Positions 1 to 7,246 of a DNA stretch of 64,000 nt are shown piece after piece. Position 1 is the stretch's first letter, and every line of letters begins with the position of its first letter. The stretch comes from Glutamicibacter arilaitensis Re117 (GTDB lineage Bacteria > Actinomycetota > Actinomycetes > Actinomycetales > Micrococcaceae). Where the stretch lies: positions 186,001 through 250,000 of the forward strand of contig NC_014550.1 of the NCBI RefSeq assembly GCF_000197735.1, written 5' to 3'. A program made the translations under genes and the position numbers. The notes beneath the pieces are model-generated. The model had not been told where the DNA came from, ran no database searches, and saw nothing but the letters and a program-made list of their open reading frames with translations.

Positions 1-1
1 G

Positions 2-586
2 GTGCTCCATCTAGGCGGTGGCGGCTGCTCCATGGCCCGCTGGGTCGCAGCCAATTACGAGAATGCACGCCAGGTCGTGGTGGAATTGGATGCCAAGCTG
101 GCCGAACTGGTCCGCGTGCACTTTGAAATTCCACGCGCCCCGCTGGTGCGCCTGCGCGTAGGGGATGCCGCCCAGGTCCTGCCCACGCTCAGCGATGCAA
201 GCCGCGACGTGATCATCCGCGATGTCTTCGCCGGAAGCACCACCCCGCGCGAGCTGACCACCGTGGCCTACGCCCGTGAAGCCCAGCGCGTGCTGGATGC
301 CGGCGGGGTGTACCTCATGAATTGCGGGGATACCGCAGATCTGGCCGGCGCCAAGGCGGAAGCCGCAACGCTGCTGGAAGTCTTCGAGCATGTGGCAATG
401 ATTGCCGACCCGCCGATGCTCAAGGGGCGCCGCTATGGCAACATCGTGTTCTTGGCCAGCGACGAACCGCTCAAGCTCGGCCCGGCATTCGAACGCAGCC
501 TGCGCACCGCACCGCTGCCAGCGCAGCTGGTGGCCGGCGACGCAGTACGGCGCTTTGCTGTCGGTGCCACTGCGATCACCGACTAG
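2..586 (+). CDS. Spermidine synthase-like SAM-dependent protein (5' partial)
   Basis: The gene enters from the left edge, so the true start lies outside the window. The visible 194 residues look like the Rossmann part of a spermidine-synthase-like or SAM-dependent methyltransferase protein. A glycine-rich loop GGGG is at residues 5-8, an acidic pair in VVELD (about 28-30) would hold the ribose of the cofactor, and GDA (about 54-56) is the usual acidic motif next to the adenine. No polyamine genes are adjacent, and in actinobacteria such proteins are often of unknown substrate, so spermidine synthesis should not be assumed. The 3' end overlaps the convergent DUF2087 gene by 4 bp. Confidence 0.7.
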   Translation: MLHLGGGGCSMARWVAANYENARQVVVELDAKLAELVRVHFEIPRAPLVRLRVGDAAQVLPTLSDASRDVIIRDVFAGSTTPRELTTVAYAREAQRVLDAGGVYLMNCGDTADLAGAKAEAATLLEVFEHVAMIADPPMLKGRRYGNIVFLASDEPLKLGPAFERSLRTAPLPAQLVAGDAVRRFAVGATAITD

Positions 587-1101
587 TTCTCGCTGCCCTT
601 CCGGTAACCCGACCCGTCAGCGGCGCGCAGCAGCAGGCTGTGGTCCACCATGTAGCGGCGCAGCAGCGCCACATCCGGGTGGAAGACCCGCAGCCGCTCA
701 TTAATTTGCTCCTCGCGCAGTTCTTCCTTCGCATCAATGACCGCATTGCGCAGGTAGACCAGTACTTCATGGCGGTCCGCTGGCTTTGCCGGCAGGGTAT
801 GCAGCCGGTGCCCGTCGAAGTAGCGGCGGATACCGGTGCGATCGGCCTTCGCAGCCGCGGCGGATGCCAAAGTCTGTTCCAGCAGCTCGTCGTTGAGCAC
901 CCAGCCGGAAGGCTCCTGGCGCAAAAGCCCGATGCTGGCCCAGCGCTCCAAGTCCTTGCGTTCGGACTTGCCAGGTGCTTCTCCGGTTCCTTCCCCGCTC
1001 AAGACCGCACCCAGAAGCCGGCGCATCGAGGGGTTCTTCAATCCTGCGGCCACCTGGATCCACTGCCCGGTGGTGTTCAGCTGCTGGTTCATACTGCCCA
1101 T
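583..1101 (-). CDS. DUF2087 domain protein
   Basis: A 172-residue soluble protein. The C-terminal half (about 95-165) fits DUF2087: LPAKPADRHEVL, then a helix with NERL, FHPDVALLRRYMVD and a final basic stretch. The N-terminal half has a winged-helix look (residues 10-75), which is common for this family and suggests a small DNA-binding regulator, but no target is visible. The start at 1101 has no clear ribosome binding site; an alternative ATG at 1092 is preceded by AGGA. Convergent with the partial gene to its left. Confidence 0.75.
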   Translation of the reverse strand: MGSMNQQLNTTGQWIQVAAGLKNPSMRRLLGAVLSGEGTGEAPGKSERKDLERWASIGLLRQEPSGWVLNDELLEQTLASAAAAKADRTGIRRYFDGHRLHTLPAKPADRHEVLVYLRNAVIDAKEELREEQINERLRVFHPDVALLRRYMVDHSLLLRAADGSGYRKGSEN

Positions 1102-1130
1102 CCTAGCCAGTTCCTGATGGCTAAAATGAA

Positions 1131-1168
1131 AAACGCTCCGCCGCTGCCGAAGCAGTGGCGGAGCGTTT
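1131..1168. terminator. Hairpin between purine permease and DUF2087 genes
   Basis: AAACGCTCCGCC pairs with GGCGGAGCGTTT around a short loop; the stem extends inward by five more pairs, one of them G-T. It lies directly after the purine permease stop on the minus strand and ahead of the DUF2087 start, so it most likely ends permease transcription. Confidence 0.75.
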
Positions 1169-1182
1169 GACTCGTTTCGAGG

Positions 1183-2634
1183 CTACTTGACCCCGACCCA
1201 CATTTCGATCAGGCCGATACCGAAGAACAGCACGAACGCAGCGGAAACAACCCACATCAAGGGGTGGATTTCCTTGGCGCGGCCCTGGGTGGCACGGATG
1301 AAGACGTAGGAGATGAAGCCAGCACCGATGCCGTTGGCGATCGAGTAGGTGAATGGCATCAGGGTGAAGGTCAGGAAAGCCGGCAGCGCAATGCCCCAGT
1401 CATTCCAGTCGATCTTGGAGACCTGGGTGATCATCATGAAACCGACGACTACCAGCGCCGGGGCGACGGCTTCGAAAGGCACCAGATAGATCAGCGGGCT
1501 GAGGAACATCGCTACGATCATCAGCAGGCCGGTGACTACCGAGGCCAGGCCGGTACGTGCGCCCTCGCCGATGCCGGCACCGGATTCCACGAAGATCTGC
1601 GCCGAGGAGCTGGAGGTACCGCCGCCGACGATCGCACCGGCCGCGTCGACCAGCAGGACCTTGTCCACGTCGGGGATCTGGCCGTTCTCGTCCATGGAGC
1701 CGGCCTCGGAGGCCAGGCCCACCATGGTGCCCATGGCGTCGAAGAAGATCGAGAGCAGGATGACGAAGGCCAGCAGCGACGCGGCGGTGACGCCGATCTT
1801 GCTGAAGGCACCGAAGATGCTGACCTGGCCGATCAGCGACAGGTCAGGTAGGGTCCAGTCCGGCATGGAAGGAACCACCAGCGACCAGGAGCGGGACTCG
1901 AATTCGCCGATGTGGAAGACGGATTCGAGGATGTTGGCCAGTACGGCCGAGACGACGATGCCGATCAGGATCGCGCCCTTGGTCTTGCGGACCACAAGGG
2001 TCATGGTCAGCAGCAGGCCGACGATGAAGACCAGGATCGGCCAGCCGAGCAGCTCGCCGTCAAAGCCCAGTCCCACCGGTACGGTGGTGTTTGCGGCATC
2101 CGGAAGGCGCTGCACGAAGCCGGCGTTGACCAGGCCGATGAGCGCAATGAACATGCCGATACCCACCACGATCGCGGTTTTCAGCCCGGCCGGAACCGCA
2201 TTGAAGACCGCGGTTCTGAAGCCGGTGAGCACCAGTCCGAACATGACCACGCCGGCGATGAGCACCAGACCCATGACATCCGCCCAGGTGAGTTCGGGGT
2301 TGGTGGCCACGGTGATCGCGACGAAGGCGTTCACGCCCAGGCCGGTGGCCATGGCAAACGGGTGGCGGGCCCAGATGCCCATGATGATGGTTAGGATGCC
2401 GGCCACAAAGGCCGTGACAGCGGCAACGCGCTGGATGCCCAACTCGCCGCCCGAGGAGTCGGCCCCGGAAAGGACCAGGGGGTTGAGGACGACGATGTAG
2501 CTCATCGCGAAGAACGTGGCGATGCCGCCGCGGACTTCGGTGGAGAACGTTGAACGCCGTTCCGAAATCTTGAAGTATCGGTCGATGCGTGCGCCCATAG
2601 TAGTCCCGGACGCGGTCTTTGTGGAGGAGGACAT
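1183..2634 (-). CDS. NCS2 family purine permease (AzgA/PbuG type)
   Basis: A 483-residue polytopic inner-membrane protein with about 12-14 hydrophobic segments. The N-terminus (DRYFKISERRSTFSTEVRGG, then FFAMSYIVVLNPLVLS) and the segments ATGLGVNAF and SSSSAQIFVESGAGIGEG are typical of the AzgA/PbuG branch of NCS2 transporters, which import adenine, guanine or hypoxanthine with protons. Length matches the family. Substrate cannot be read from the sequence. It is monocistronic, with a terminator at its 3' side and an intergenic region of about 170 bp upstream shared with the divergent UspA gene. Confidence 0.88.
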   Translation of the reverse strand: MSSSTKTASGTTMGARIDRYFKISERRSTFSTEVRGGIATFFAMSYIVVLNPLVLSGADSSGGELGIQRVAAVTAFVAGILTIIMGIWARHPFAMATGLGVNAFVAITVATNPELTWADVMGLVLIAGVVMFGLVLTGFRTAVFNAVPAGLKTAIVVGIGMFIALIGLVNAGFVQRLPDAANTTVPVGLGFDGELLGWPILVFIVGLLLTMTLVVRKTKGAILIGIVVSAVLANILESVFHIGEFESRSWSLVVPSMPDWTLPDLSLIGQVSIFGAFSKIGVTAASLLAFVILLSIFFDAMGTMVGLASEAGSMDENGQIPDVDKVLLVDAAGAIVGGGTSSSSAQIFVESGAGIGEGARTGLASVVTGLLMIVAMFLSPLIYLVPFEAVAPALVVVGFMMITQVSKIDWNDWGIALPAFLTFTLMPFTYSIANGIGAGFISYVFIRATQGRAKEIHPLMWVVSAAFVLFFGIGLIEMWVGVK

Positions 2635-2803
2635 GGGAAAATTCTATGTCGTTTCAGTTGCCGATTCATATCGGAGCTCGCGGCCAGTAGGCTGTACGCG
2701 AAATCTTTAGACCCAACTCACACCAAGAACTGCGGAAGCAAGTACATTGGTGGTAAGGGAAATCATATCCTGTCATACCTGAGGTAGTTGAGGAGCGAGT
2801 CTG

Positions 2804-3781
2804 ATGAGTGACGAAGCACCAGTCGCAGCAGAGAAGATTGAAGGAATTGTCGTCGGCGTGGACGGCTCCCAGCAGAGCAAATGCGCTTTGCGCTGGGCCG
2901 AACGCGAAGCGGTACGACGCGGGAGCGTATTGAATATCGTCTCCGCCTACACCATCCCGGTATTTGCCGCGTCCTCCATGGACGCGGGCTACTCGACCTT
3001 GGATGATGATCTGATCCGCGGGGGAGCCGAAGACATCGTGCGCCAGGCCCGCGCAGACCTGGAAGGCAGCACGGCAACCATCCGCACCTATATCGAATCC
3101 GGCGACCCATCGGGGGTGCTGCTGGATCTGAGCCAGGATGCAGAATTGGTAGTTGTCGGAACTCGCGGCCGCGGCGGCTTCGTTGGGCGCCTGCTTGGCT
3201 CGGTCTCCTCGGCACTGCCAGCGCACTCCAAGTGCCCGACCGTGGTGGTCCCATTGGCGATGGCCAAGGAGCAGGAAGATGCTGGTGCCGCCGTTGCGTC
3301 GGATCGCAACTGCATTGTGGTGGGCGTTGACGGTTCTGATCGTGCTCGTTCAGCCGTGCTGGCGGCCGCGGATGCGGCCATGGCCGGTAGCCTGACACTG
3401 CGCTTGATCTGCGCGGTGCCGCCGATGGGAGCAGCGCTGGCGTGGATGCCGGCAACTGTGGACCAAGAAGCCGTCCTTGAAGATGTGCGCTACCAAATGA
3501 GTGTGGGCACCAAGTGGCTGGCATCGCACTACCCTGACCTGAAGATGGAAACCGACGTGGTTTCCGGTCCTCCTGTCGAGGTGCTGATCCGCGAATCCGA
3601 GCATGCGGTGCTGACCGTGACCGGTTCGCGGGGCCGTGGTGGATTTACCGGGATGCTGCTGGGTTCGACTTCGCAGGGCGTTCTTCACCACTCAAAGGGG
3701 CCAGTGATGGTCGTACCAGACTCCGAGGACCCTCGTCTGGAGGACCGCAAGGATTTCGATACGCGGGCGCAGGAGCAGTAG
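2804..3781 (+). CDS. Tandem-domain universal stress protein (UspA family)
   Basis: A 325-residue cytoplasmic protein made of two Usp domains (about 10-155 and 170-305). Each has the ATP-binding signature G-x-R-G-R-G-G-F-x-G-x-L-L-G-S: GTRGRGGFVGRLLGS in the first and GSRGRGGFTGMLLGS in the second, each followed by a hydrophobic strand (TVVV, VMVV). Such tandem proteins bind ATP and are induced in stress or stationary phase in actinobacteria. The gene stands alone between a divergent permease and a strong terminator. Confidence 0.9.
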   Translation: MSDEAPVAAEKIEGIVVGVDGSQQSKCALRWAEREAVRRGSVLNIVSAYTIPVFAASSMDAGYSTLDDDLIRGGAEDIVRQARADLEGSTATIRTYIESGDPSGVLLDLSQDAELVVVGTRGRGGFVGRLLGSVSSALPAHSKCPTVVVPLAMAKEQEDAGAAVASDRNCIVVGVDGSDRARSAVLAAADAAMAGSLTLRLICAVPPMGAALAWMPATVDQEAVLEDVRYQMSVGTKWLASHYPDLKMETDVVSGPPVEVLIRESEHAVLTVTGSRGRGGFTGMLLGSTSQGVLHHSKGPVMVVPDSEDPRLEDRKDFDTRAQEQ

Positions 3782-3802
3782 CAGCGCCCTTGCAGGCTGC
3801 AT

Positions 3803-3843
3803 GCAAGAAGGCCACACACCCATTGGGTGTGTGGCCTTCTTGC
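3803..3843. terminator. Bidirectional rho-independent terminator
   Basis: A long perfect stem: GCAAGAAGGCCACACACCC, loop ATT, then the exact complement. It sits between the convergent UspA and NlpC/P60 genes and probably serves both. Confidence 0.9.
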
Positions 3844-3858
3844 TGAAAGGTCCTGCGC

Positions 3859-5556
3859 TTAGTAGCGAGCGGCCTTCGGGTAGAGGTTATTGACGTAGCT
3901 CAGCGGGGTCACCGAGATGCCGACGCTCGGGTTGCGGGCATGGACTACCTGGCCGTTGCCGATGTAGATGGCTACGTGGTAGAACGAGGAACCGCCGTTG
4001 GAGGACGAGAACACCAGGTCGCCTACGCGCAAGTTGCTCAGCGATACGTACTGCGGTGCGCTGGCGAACTGCTGGGACGAGGTGCGCGGAAGGTTGATGC
4101 CGGACTTGCCGAACGCCCGCTGCGAGAAGCTCGAGCAGTCAAACGCATCGGGGCCATTGGCGCCGTAGACGTAGTACTTGCTCGGATCCGCTGCGGTGTT
4201 CAAGGCCCAGGAGATGGCTGCAGAGTAGTTGCTGGACTGCGGAGCAATCTCAGGCTTCGGCTCTGGCTTCGGAGTTGGCTTTGGCGTGGCCTTAGGGGTG
4301 ACCTTTGGCTTCGGCTCTGGCTTAGGTTCAGCCGTCTTGGTTGGCTTAGGCTCAGCGGACTTCGTTGGCTTTGGCTCGGCCGTTTTGGTTGGCTTAGGCT
4401 CAGCAGTCTTCGTTGGCTTAGGTTCGGCCGTTTTGGTTGGCTCAGGTTCGGCCGTCTTAGTCGGCTTAGGTTCGGCCGTCTTGGTTGGCTTTGGCTCGGC
4501 TGACTTAGTCGGCTTAGGTTCGGCCGTCTTGGTTGGCTTTGGCTCGGCTGACTTAGTCGGTTCCACGGACGGAGCCGGCTTAGGCTCTGCAGCTTCCGCT
4601 TCGACCTTTTCAGGCTTTGGCTTGACCGATTCCGTTTCAGGTTCGGTCTGCTCCAGCTCCTGCGGCTTTTCAACCGAGAGCGGCTGAACGGAATCTTCAG
4701 TTGGCTCCGGAACCTTGGTGGTTTCTTCCTCGGCGATAGCTTCCTTGAGAGCTTCTTCTTGCTCTTGGGCTTCGCGCTTTTCAACGGCCTTGCGAACCTC
4801 GGCTTCTTCCTTCTGCTTCAAAGTAGCAAGGTGGCCGATCAATTCGTCGCGCAGCTGCTGCTCAGGTTCAATCGCGGCTTCATAGGTGGACAGGGTGCTG
4901 TTCGCGGTCGCTGCTGCGGCATCGTAGTTTGCTGCAGCTTCCTCGGCGGCGCTCTGTGCGGCGTCAGCGTATTCCTGCCAAGCTGAAACGAGGCCTTCGG
5001 CTTCGGTAGCGGTGTTGACGGACTGAACTTTCTGCTCGCTCAATGCGTCGATGGTAGCGGCCTTGTAGAACAGGTCGCCTTCTTGATCGTCATCCAGAAG
5101 CAGGCTCAGGGTCGAAGTGCCAGCGCCGTTGCGGTAGATGTCGGAAGCGATCGCTCCCAAGTCTTGGCGGCTCTGCTCCAGGTAGGTCTTTGCGTAATCG
5201 AGCTGCTCAACGGCCTTCTCGGCTGCGGCGGTGCGCAGATCGCGCTCTTCGCCTGCGGTGAGCAGAGATTCCTGGGCTTGAGCAGCCTCGGTCTCAACGC
5301 GCTGCAGTTCAGCGCGGCTGGAAGCAAGCGAAGCTTCGATGCGCGCAATCATCGCGTTAGTCGAAGCCTTGTCCTTCTTAGCTTCCTGAACTTCTGCCTC
5401 CGAAGGCAATGCGGAAGAACTTGGTGCGGCGGCGATAGCCACAGACGCAGGGAATGAAGCTGAAGTAGATGCGGAAGCGGGCAAAGCGCCTGCAAGGCAG
5501 GACACCGCTAGGGCTAGGGTGCTTGCAGCAACACCGAGCGTGTGGCGAGTAGCCAT
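3859..5556 (-). CDS. Secreted NlpC/P60 peptidoglycan hydrolase with coiled coil and AEPKPTKT repeats
   Basis: A 565-residue exported cell-wall hydrolase. The start at 5556 is chosen because GAGGAA lies 8 bp upstream and the protein then begins with a signal peptide (MATRHTLGVAAST..., likely cut after ALPASA, residue 29). Residues about 55-290 form a long charged coiled coil, as in RipA/PcsB-type proteins. About 335-425 are octapeptide repeats rich in Lys and Pro. The C-terminal 110 residues are the NlpC/P60 domain with catalytic Cys in FDCSSFSQ and His in FYHVAIYIG and VVHARN. The expected activity is D-gamma-glutamyl-diaminopimelate (or Lys) endopeptidase in daughter-cell separation. The basic Pro/Lys segment probably spans or binds the anionic wall. 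The upstream region contains a promoter and direct repeats that suggest response-regulator control. Confidence 0.9.
   Translation of the reverse strand: MATRHTLGVAASTLALAVSCLAGALPASASTSASFPASVAIAAAPSSSALPSEAEVQEAKKDKASTNAMIARIEASLASSRAELQRVETEAAQAQESLLTAGEERDLRTAAAEKAVEQLDYAKTYLEQSRQDLGAIASDIYRNGAGTSTLSLLLDDDQEGDLFYKAATIDALSEQKVQSVNTATEAEGLVSAWQEYADAAQSAAEEAAANYDAAAATANSTLSTYEAAIEPEQQLRDELIGHLATLKQKEEAEVRKAVEKREAQEQEEALKEAIAEEETTKVPEPTEDSVQPLSVEKPQELEQTEPETESVKPKPEKVEAEAAEPKPAPSVEPTKSAEPKPTKTAEPKPTKSAEPKPTKTAEPKPTKTAEPEPTKTAEPKPTKTAEPKPTKTAEPKPTKSAEPKPTKTAEPKPEPKPKVTPKATPKPTPKPEPKPEIAPQSSNYSAAISWALNTAADPSKYYVYGANGPDAFDCSSFSQRAFGKSGINLPRTSSQQFASAPQYVSLSNLRVGDLVFSSSNGGSSFYHVAIYIGNGQVVHARNPSVGISVTPLSYVNNLYPKAARY
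4328..4565 (-). repeat. 24-bp tandem repeat coding AEPKPTKT/S
   Basis: About ten in-frame copies of a 24-bp unit coding AEPKPTKT or AEPKPTKS inside the NlpC/P60 gene, with one copy changed to AEPEPTKT. Codon variation between units shows they are not all recent copies. Length changes would keep the frame. Confidence 0.9.
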
Positions 5557-5650
5557 ATCGTTCCTCACTAAGTACTTGGATGACAGGAGCGCTTGAGCCG
5601 TGACATTCGCGCGTGCGTAGGTCACGATTCGGATAAGACTCCAAATAGCA

Positions 5651-5700
5651 CATTAGGCCAATTAAGACACGCTTGGCAACACTGTTCACATCAGTCACAT
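5651..5700 (-). promoter_or_regulatory. Candidate promoter and direct-repeat operator of the NlpC/P60 gene
   Basis: On the minus strand TTGCCA (5674-5679) and CTAATG (5651-5656) are spaced 17 bp. Immediately upstream, read on the plus strand, TCACAT (5686-5691) and TCACAT (5695-5700) form a direct repeat separated by CAG. Close direct repeats ahead of a -35 box are typical of OmpR-type regulators. MtrA, which controls NlpC/P60 genes in other actinobacteria, is a candidate, but this is inference. Confidence 0.45.
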
Positions 5701-5821
5701 GAATCCCATCTATGTAATTCAATGCGGAATTTTCATGGTGATCTGCGCAGATAGTGGTAATTGTGCTCTCGGGTGCCTGATAAATGAGGCTGAAAAATAG
5801 CCCAGACTTATTTCTTCTGCT

Positions 5822-5858
5822 GTTACCGGATCGGTGACGAGCATGACGGTTCGGTAAC
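5822..5858. promoter_or_regulatory. GTTACCG...CGGTAAC inverted repeat with an inner GGTGAC copy
   Basis: GTTACCG at 5822-5828 and CGGTAAC at 5852-5858 are exact complements 23 bp apart, and a related CGGTGACGA lies between them. On the minus strand this gives GTTACCGA and GTCACCGA in direct orientation 20 bp apart, about two helical turns. It lies roughly 130 bp upstream of the putative -35 box of the NlpC/P60 gene. Possible binding site of a regulator; function unknown. Confidence 0.35.
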
Positions 5859-6226
5859 GCGCAGCAGAGGGTGGAGGAAGGCCTTCAAAACGGTGACTTT
5901 AAAAGGTATAGGTTTTCAGCAAGCTGCCGGAGTCGTTTGGGCACTCGATTTGCCTGCTCTCTGGGCCCGCACTTTCGCTCCCGGCGGGGAGCAGGGATCC
6001 AAGAACTCGCACGTCGGGTGAATGTGCTTTTGGCAACCGCTCGCTCAGCGGGCCAAGGAGTCGGACTGCGGAGTGCGGCAACGCTAAAGCTTCCAGCAAG
6101 GAAGGGTGAAGTGCGTGGCCGGGTGATCCTGTTTCGTCGGTCCGAGAAACGTTCCGCCGAGAATACCCGAAGAAACCCACTATTTTTGTGAGGCAGATCT
6201 CAAGACTAATTTTTCTGATTTCGCGG
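5859..6226. other. Gene-free stretch upstream of the NlpC/P60 gene
   Basis: About 370 bp between two minus-strand genes without a convincing ORF. It holds a hairpin GCTCCCGGCGGGGAGC (5977-5992) and several G-rich and C-rich blocks. I compared it by eye with the c-di-AMP riboswitch that often precedes wall hydrolase genes and did not find its core (GGGGGACC, GGGGTGAATC, AACCCGACAGCTAACC). No other class was recognised. Confidence 0.4.
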
Positions 6227-6598
6227 CTATGACCACCCTAAATCATGCAATTTGGCGTCGTCGATGCCGAAGTGATGAGCCACCTCGTGCATCACGGTAA
6301 TGCCAATTTCTCGCACCACATCTTCTCGAGTTTCGCAGGCCCGGAGGGTCGGATTTTTGAAGATGGTAATCCTGTCCGGCAAGGCGCCGGCGCCCCAGTC
6401 CAGATCTCGTTCGGTAAGCGCAATACCCTCGTATAGGCCTAAGATTTCGGGGTTTTTGGGCTCACCGGGAAGCGGTGTGTACTCGTCCTCGATGAAGAAA
6501 ATAACGTTGTCCATCATCGCGAATGCGGCCTTGGGGATGGCCTCGATAGCCTGCTCCACCAGAGCCTGGAATTCGTCGTCGCCCATCTCGAAAAGCAT
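6227..6598 (-). CDS. Small HExxH metallopeptidase family protein
   Basis: A 123-residue protein of the actinobacterial zincin-like family (DUF1025 type). The metal motif is HEVAHHFGID near the C-terminus, where His-Glu-x-x-His plus a downstream Asp would bind zinc. LYEGIALTERD and LPDRITIF are also conserved in the family. No signal peptide or membrane segment is seen, so it should be cytoplasmic. Natural substrates of the family are not established. The start at 6598 gives the usual family length; an ATG four codons later is possible. Confidence 0.85.
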   Translation of the reverse strand: MLFEMGDDEFQALVEQAIEAIPKAAFAMMDNVIFFIEDEYTPLPGEPKNPEILGLYEGIALTERDLDWGAGALPDRITIFKNPTLRACETREDVVREIGITVMHEVAHHFGIDDAKLHDLGWS

Positions 6599-6659
6599 GC
6601 TTCCAGACTAGGCGCGCGCACCCGATTTGGCATGGGTGAAACTCGTCCAGGTGTCGATT

Positions 6660-6688
6660 TTGCAAAAGCAAAAAACACTGCGTATAGT
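6660..6688 (+). promoter_or_regulatory. Promoter of the tRNA cluster
   Basis: TTGCAA at 6660-6665 and TATAGT at 6683-6688 are separated by 17 bp, close to the consensus for the main actinobacterial sigma factor. The first tRNA begins 47 bp downstream of the -10 box. Confidence 0.75.
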
Positions 6689-6735
6689 TATTGGAGTCCG
6701 CTACGGAGAGCAAGAAAACGAAGCGAACAACTTAG

Positions 6736-6808
6736 GCCCCCATCGTCTAGCGGCCTAGGACACTGCCCTTTCACGGCAGCGGCACGGGTTCGAATCCCGT
6801 TGGGGGTA
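6736..6808 (+). tRNA. tRNA-Glu (UUC)
   Basis: A 73-nt cloverleaf. Acceptor GCCCCCA pairs with TGGGGGT (G-U at the first pair), anticodon loop CTTTCAC with anticodon TTC, T loop GGTTCGAAT. CCA is not encoded in full; CA follows the discriminator A. Confidence 0.97.
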
Positions 6809-6862
6809 CAAACAACCATTTATGGTTGTCAGATGGAGAAATCCATTGGCTTGCGAAAGCAA

Positions 6863-6936
6863 GGCCCTGTAGCGCAGTTGGTTAGCGCGCCGCCCTGTCA
6901 CGGCGGAGGTCGCGGGTTCAAGTCCCGTCAGGGTCG
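6863..6936 (+). tRNA. tRNA-Asp (GUC), copy 1
   Basis: A 74-nt cloverleaf with acceptor GGCCCTG/CAGGGTC, anticodon loop CTGTCAC (anticodon GTC) and T loop GTTCAAGTC. Identical to the second copy at 7120-7193. Confidence 0.97.
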
Positions 6937-6985
6937 CTCAATTTACTATTCTAATAGTAAATTTGGTGTCCACTTAGTGGTGCCA

Positions 6986-7058
6986 GGCTCTGTAGCTCAG
7001 TTGGTAGAGCGTTCGACTGAAAATCGAAAGGTCACCGGATCGACGCCGGTCGGAGCCA
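6986..7058 (+). tRNA. tRNA-Phe (GAA)
   Basis: A 73-nt cloverleaf with acceptor GGCTCTG/CGGAGCC, D arm TAGCTCAGTTGGTAGAGC, anticodon GAA in CTGAAAATC and T arm ending CCGGT. Followed at once by a terminator. Confidence 0.97.
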
Positions 7059-7064
7059 CGCAGG

Positions 7065-7088
7065 CCCTCGGTTTATCCCGAGGGTTTT
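7065..7088 (+). terminator. Terminator after tRNA-Phe
   Basis: CCCTCGG, loop TTTATC, CCGAGGG, then TTTT. Confidence 0.85.
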
Positions 7089-7119
7089 ACTGTGTGACTT
7101 GAATTTATTCAAAACACTA

Positions 7120-7193
7120 GGCCCTGTAGCGCAGTTGGTTAGCGCGCCGCCCTGTCACGGCGGAGGTCGCGGGTTCAAGTCCCGTCAGGGTCG
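7120..7193 (+). tRNA. tRNA-Asp (GUC), copy 2
   Basis: Same 74-nt sequence as the copy at 6863-6936, anticodon GTC. Because a terminator precedes it, it either relies on read-through or has its own promoter in the short spacer. Confidence 0.97.
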
Positions 7194-7205
7194 CTCAATA
7201 AACAG

Positions 7206-7229
7206 AAGCTCCGGTTATCCGGAGCTTTT
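7206..7229 (+). terminator. Terminator after the tRNA cluster
   Basis: AAGCTCCGG, loop TTAT, CCGGAGCTT, then a short T run. Confidence 0.85.
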
Positions 7230-7246
7230 GCTGTTTCTAGAGCAAG

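Noticed and set aside
1532..2500. Long open frames antisense to the NCS2 permease
   Set aside because: Low-complexity Arg/Pro/Ser/Met-rich translation without any family feature; a by-product of GC-rich codon use opposite a clearly real gene.
4328..4565. CRISPR-like array
   Set aside because: The 24-bp repeats have no spacers and are in frame within the NlpC/P60 gene.
5871..6191. Small ORFs on both strands in the gap before the NlpC/P60 gene
   Set aside because: No ribosome site, no hydrophobic or motif pattern, and poor codon position bias.
5557..6226. c-di-AMP (ydaO) riboswitch upstream of the NlpC/P60 gene
   Set aside because: Expected from the gene type, but the conserved core blocks could not be found on the minus strand by eye; GGGTGAA occurrences are on the other strand and lack the rest.
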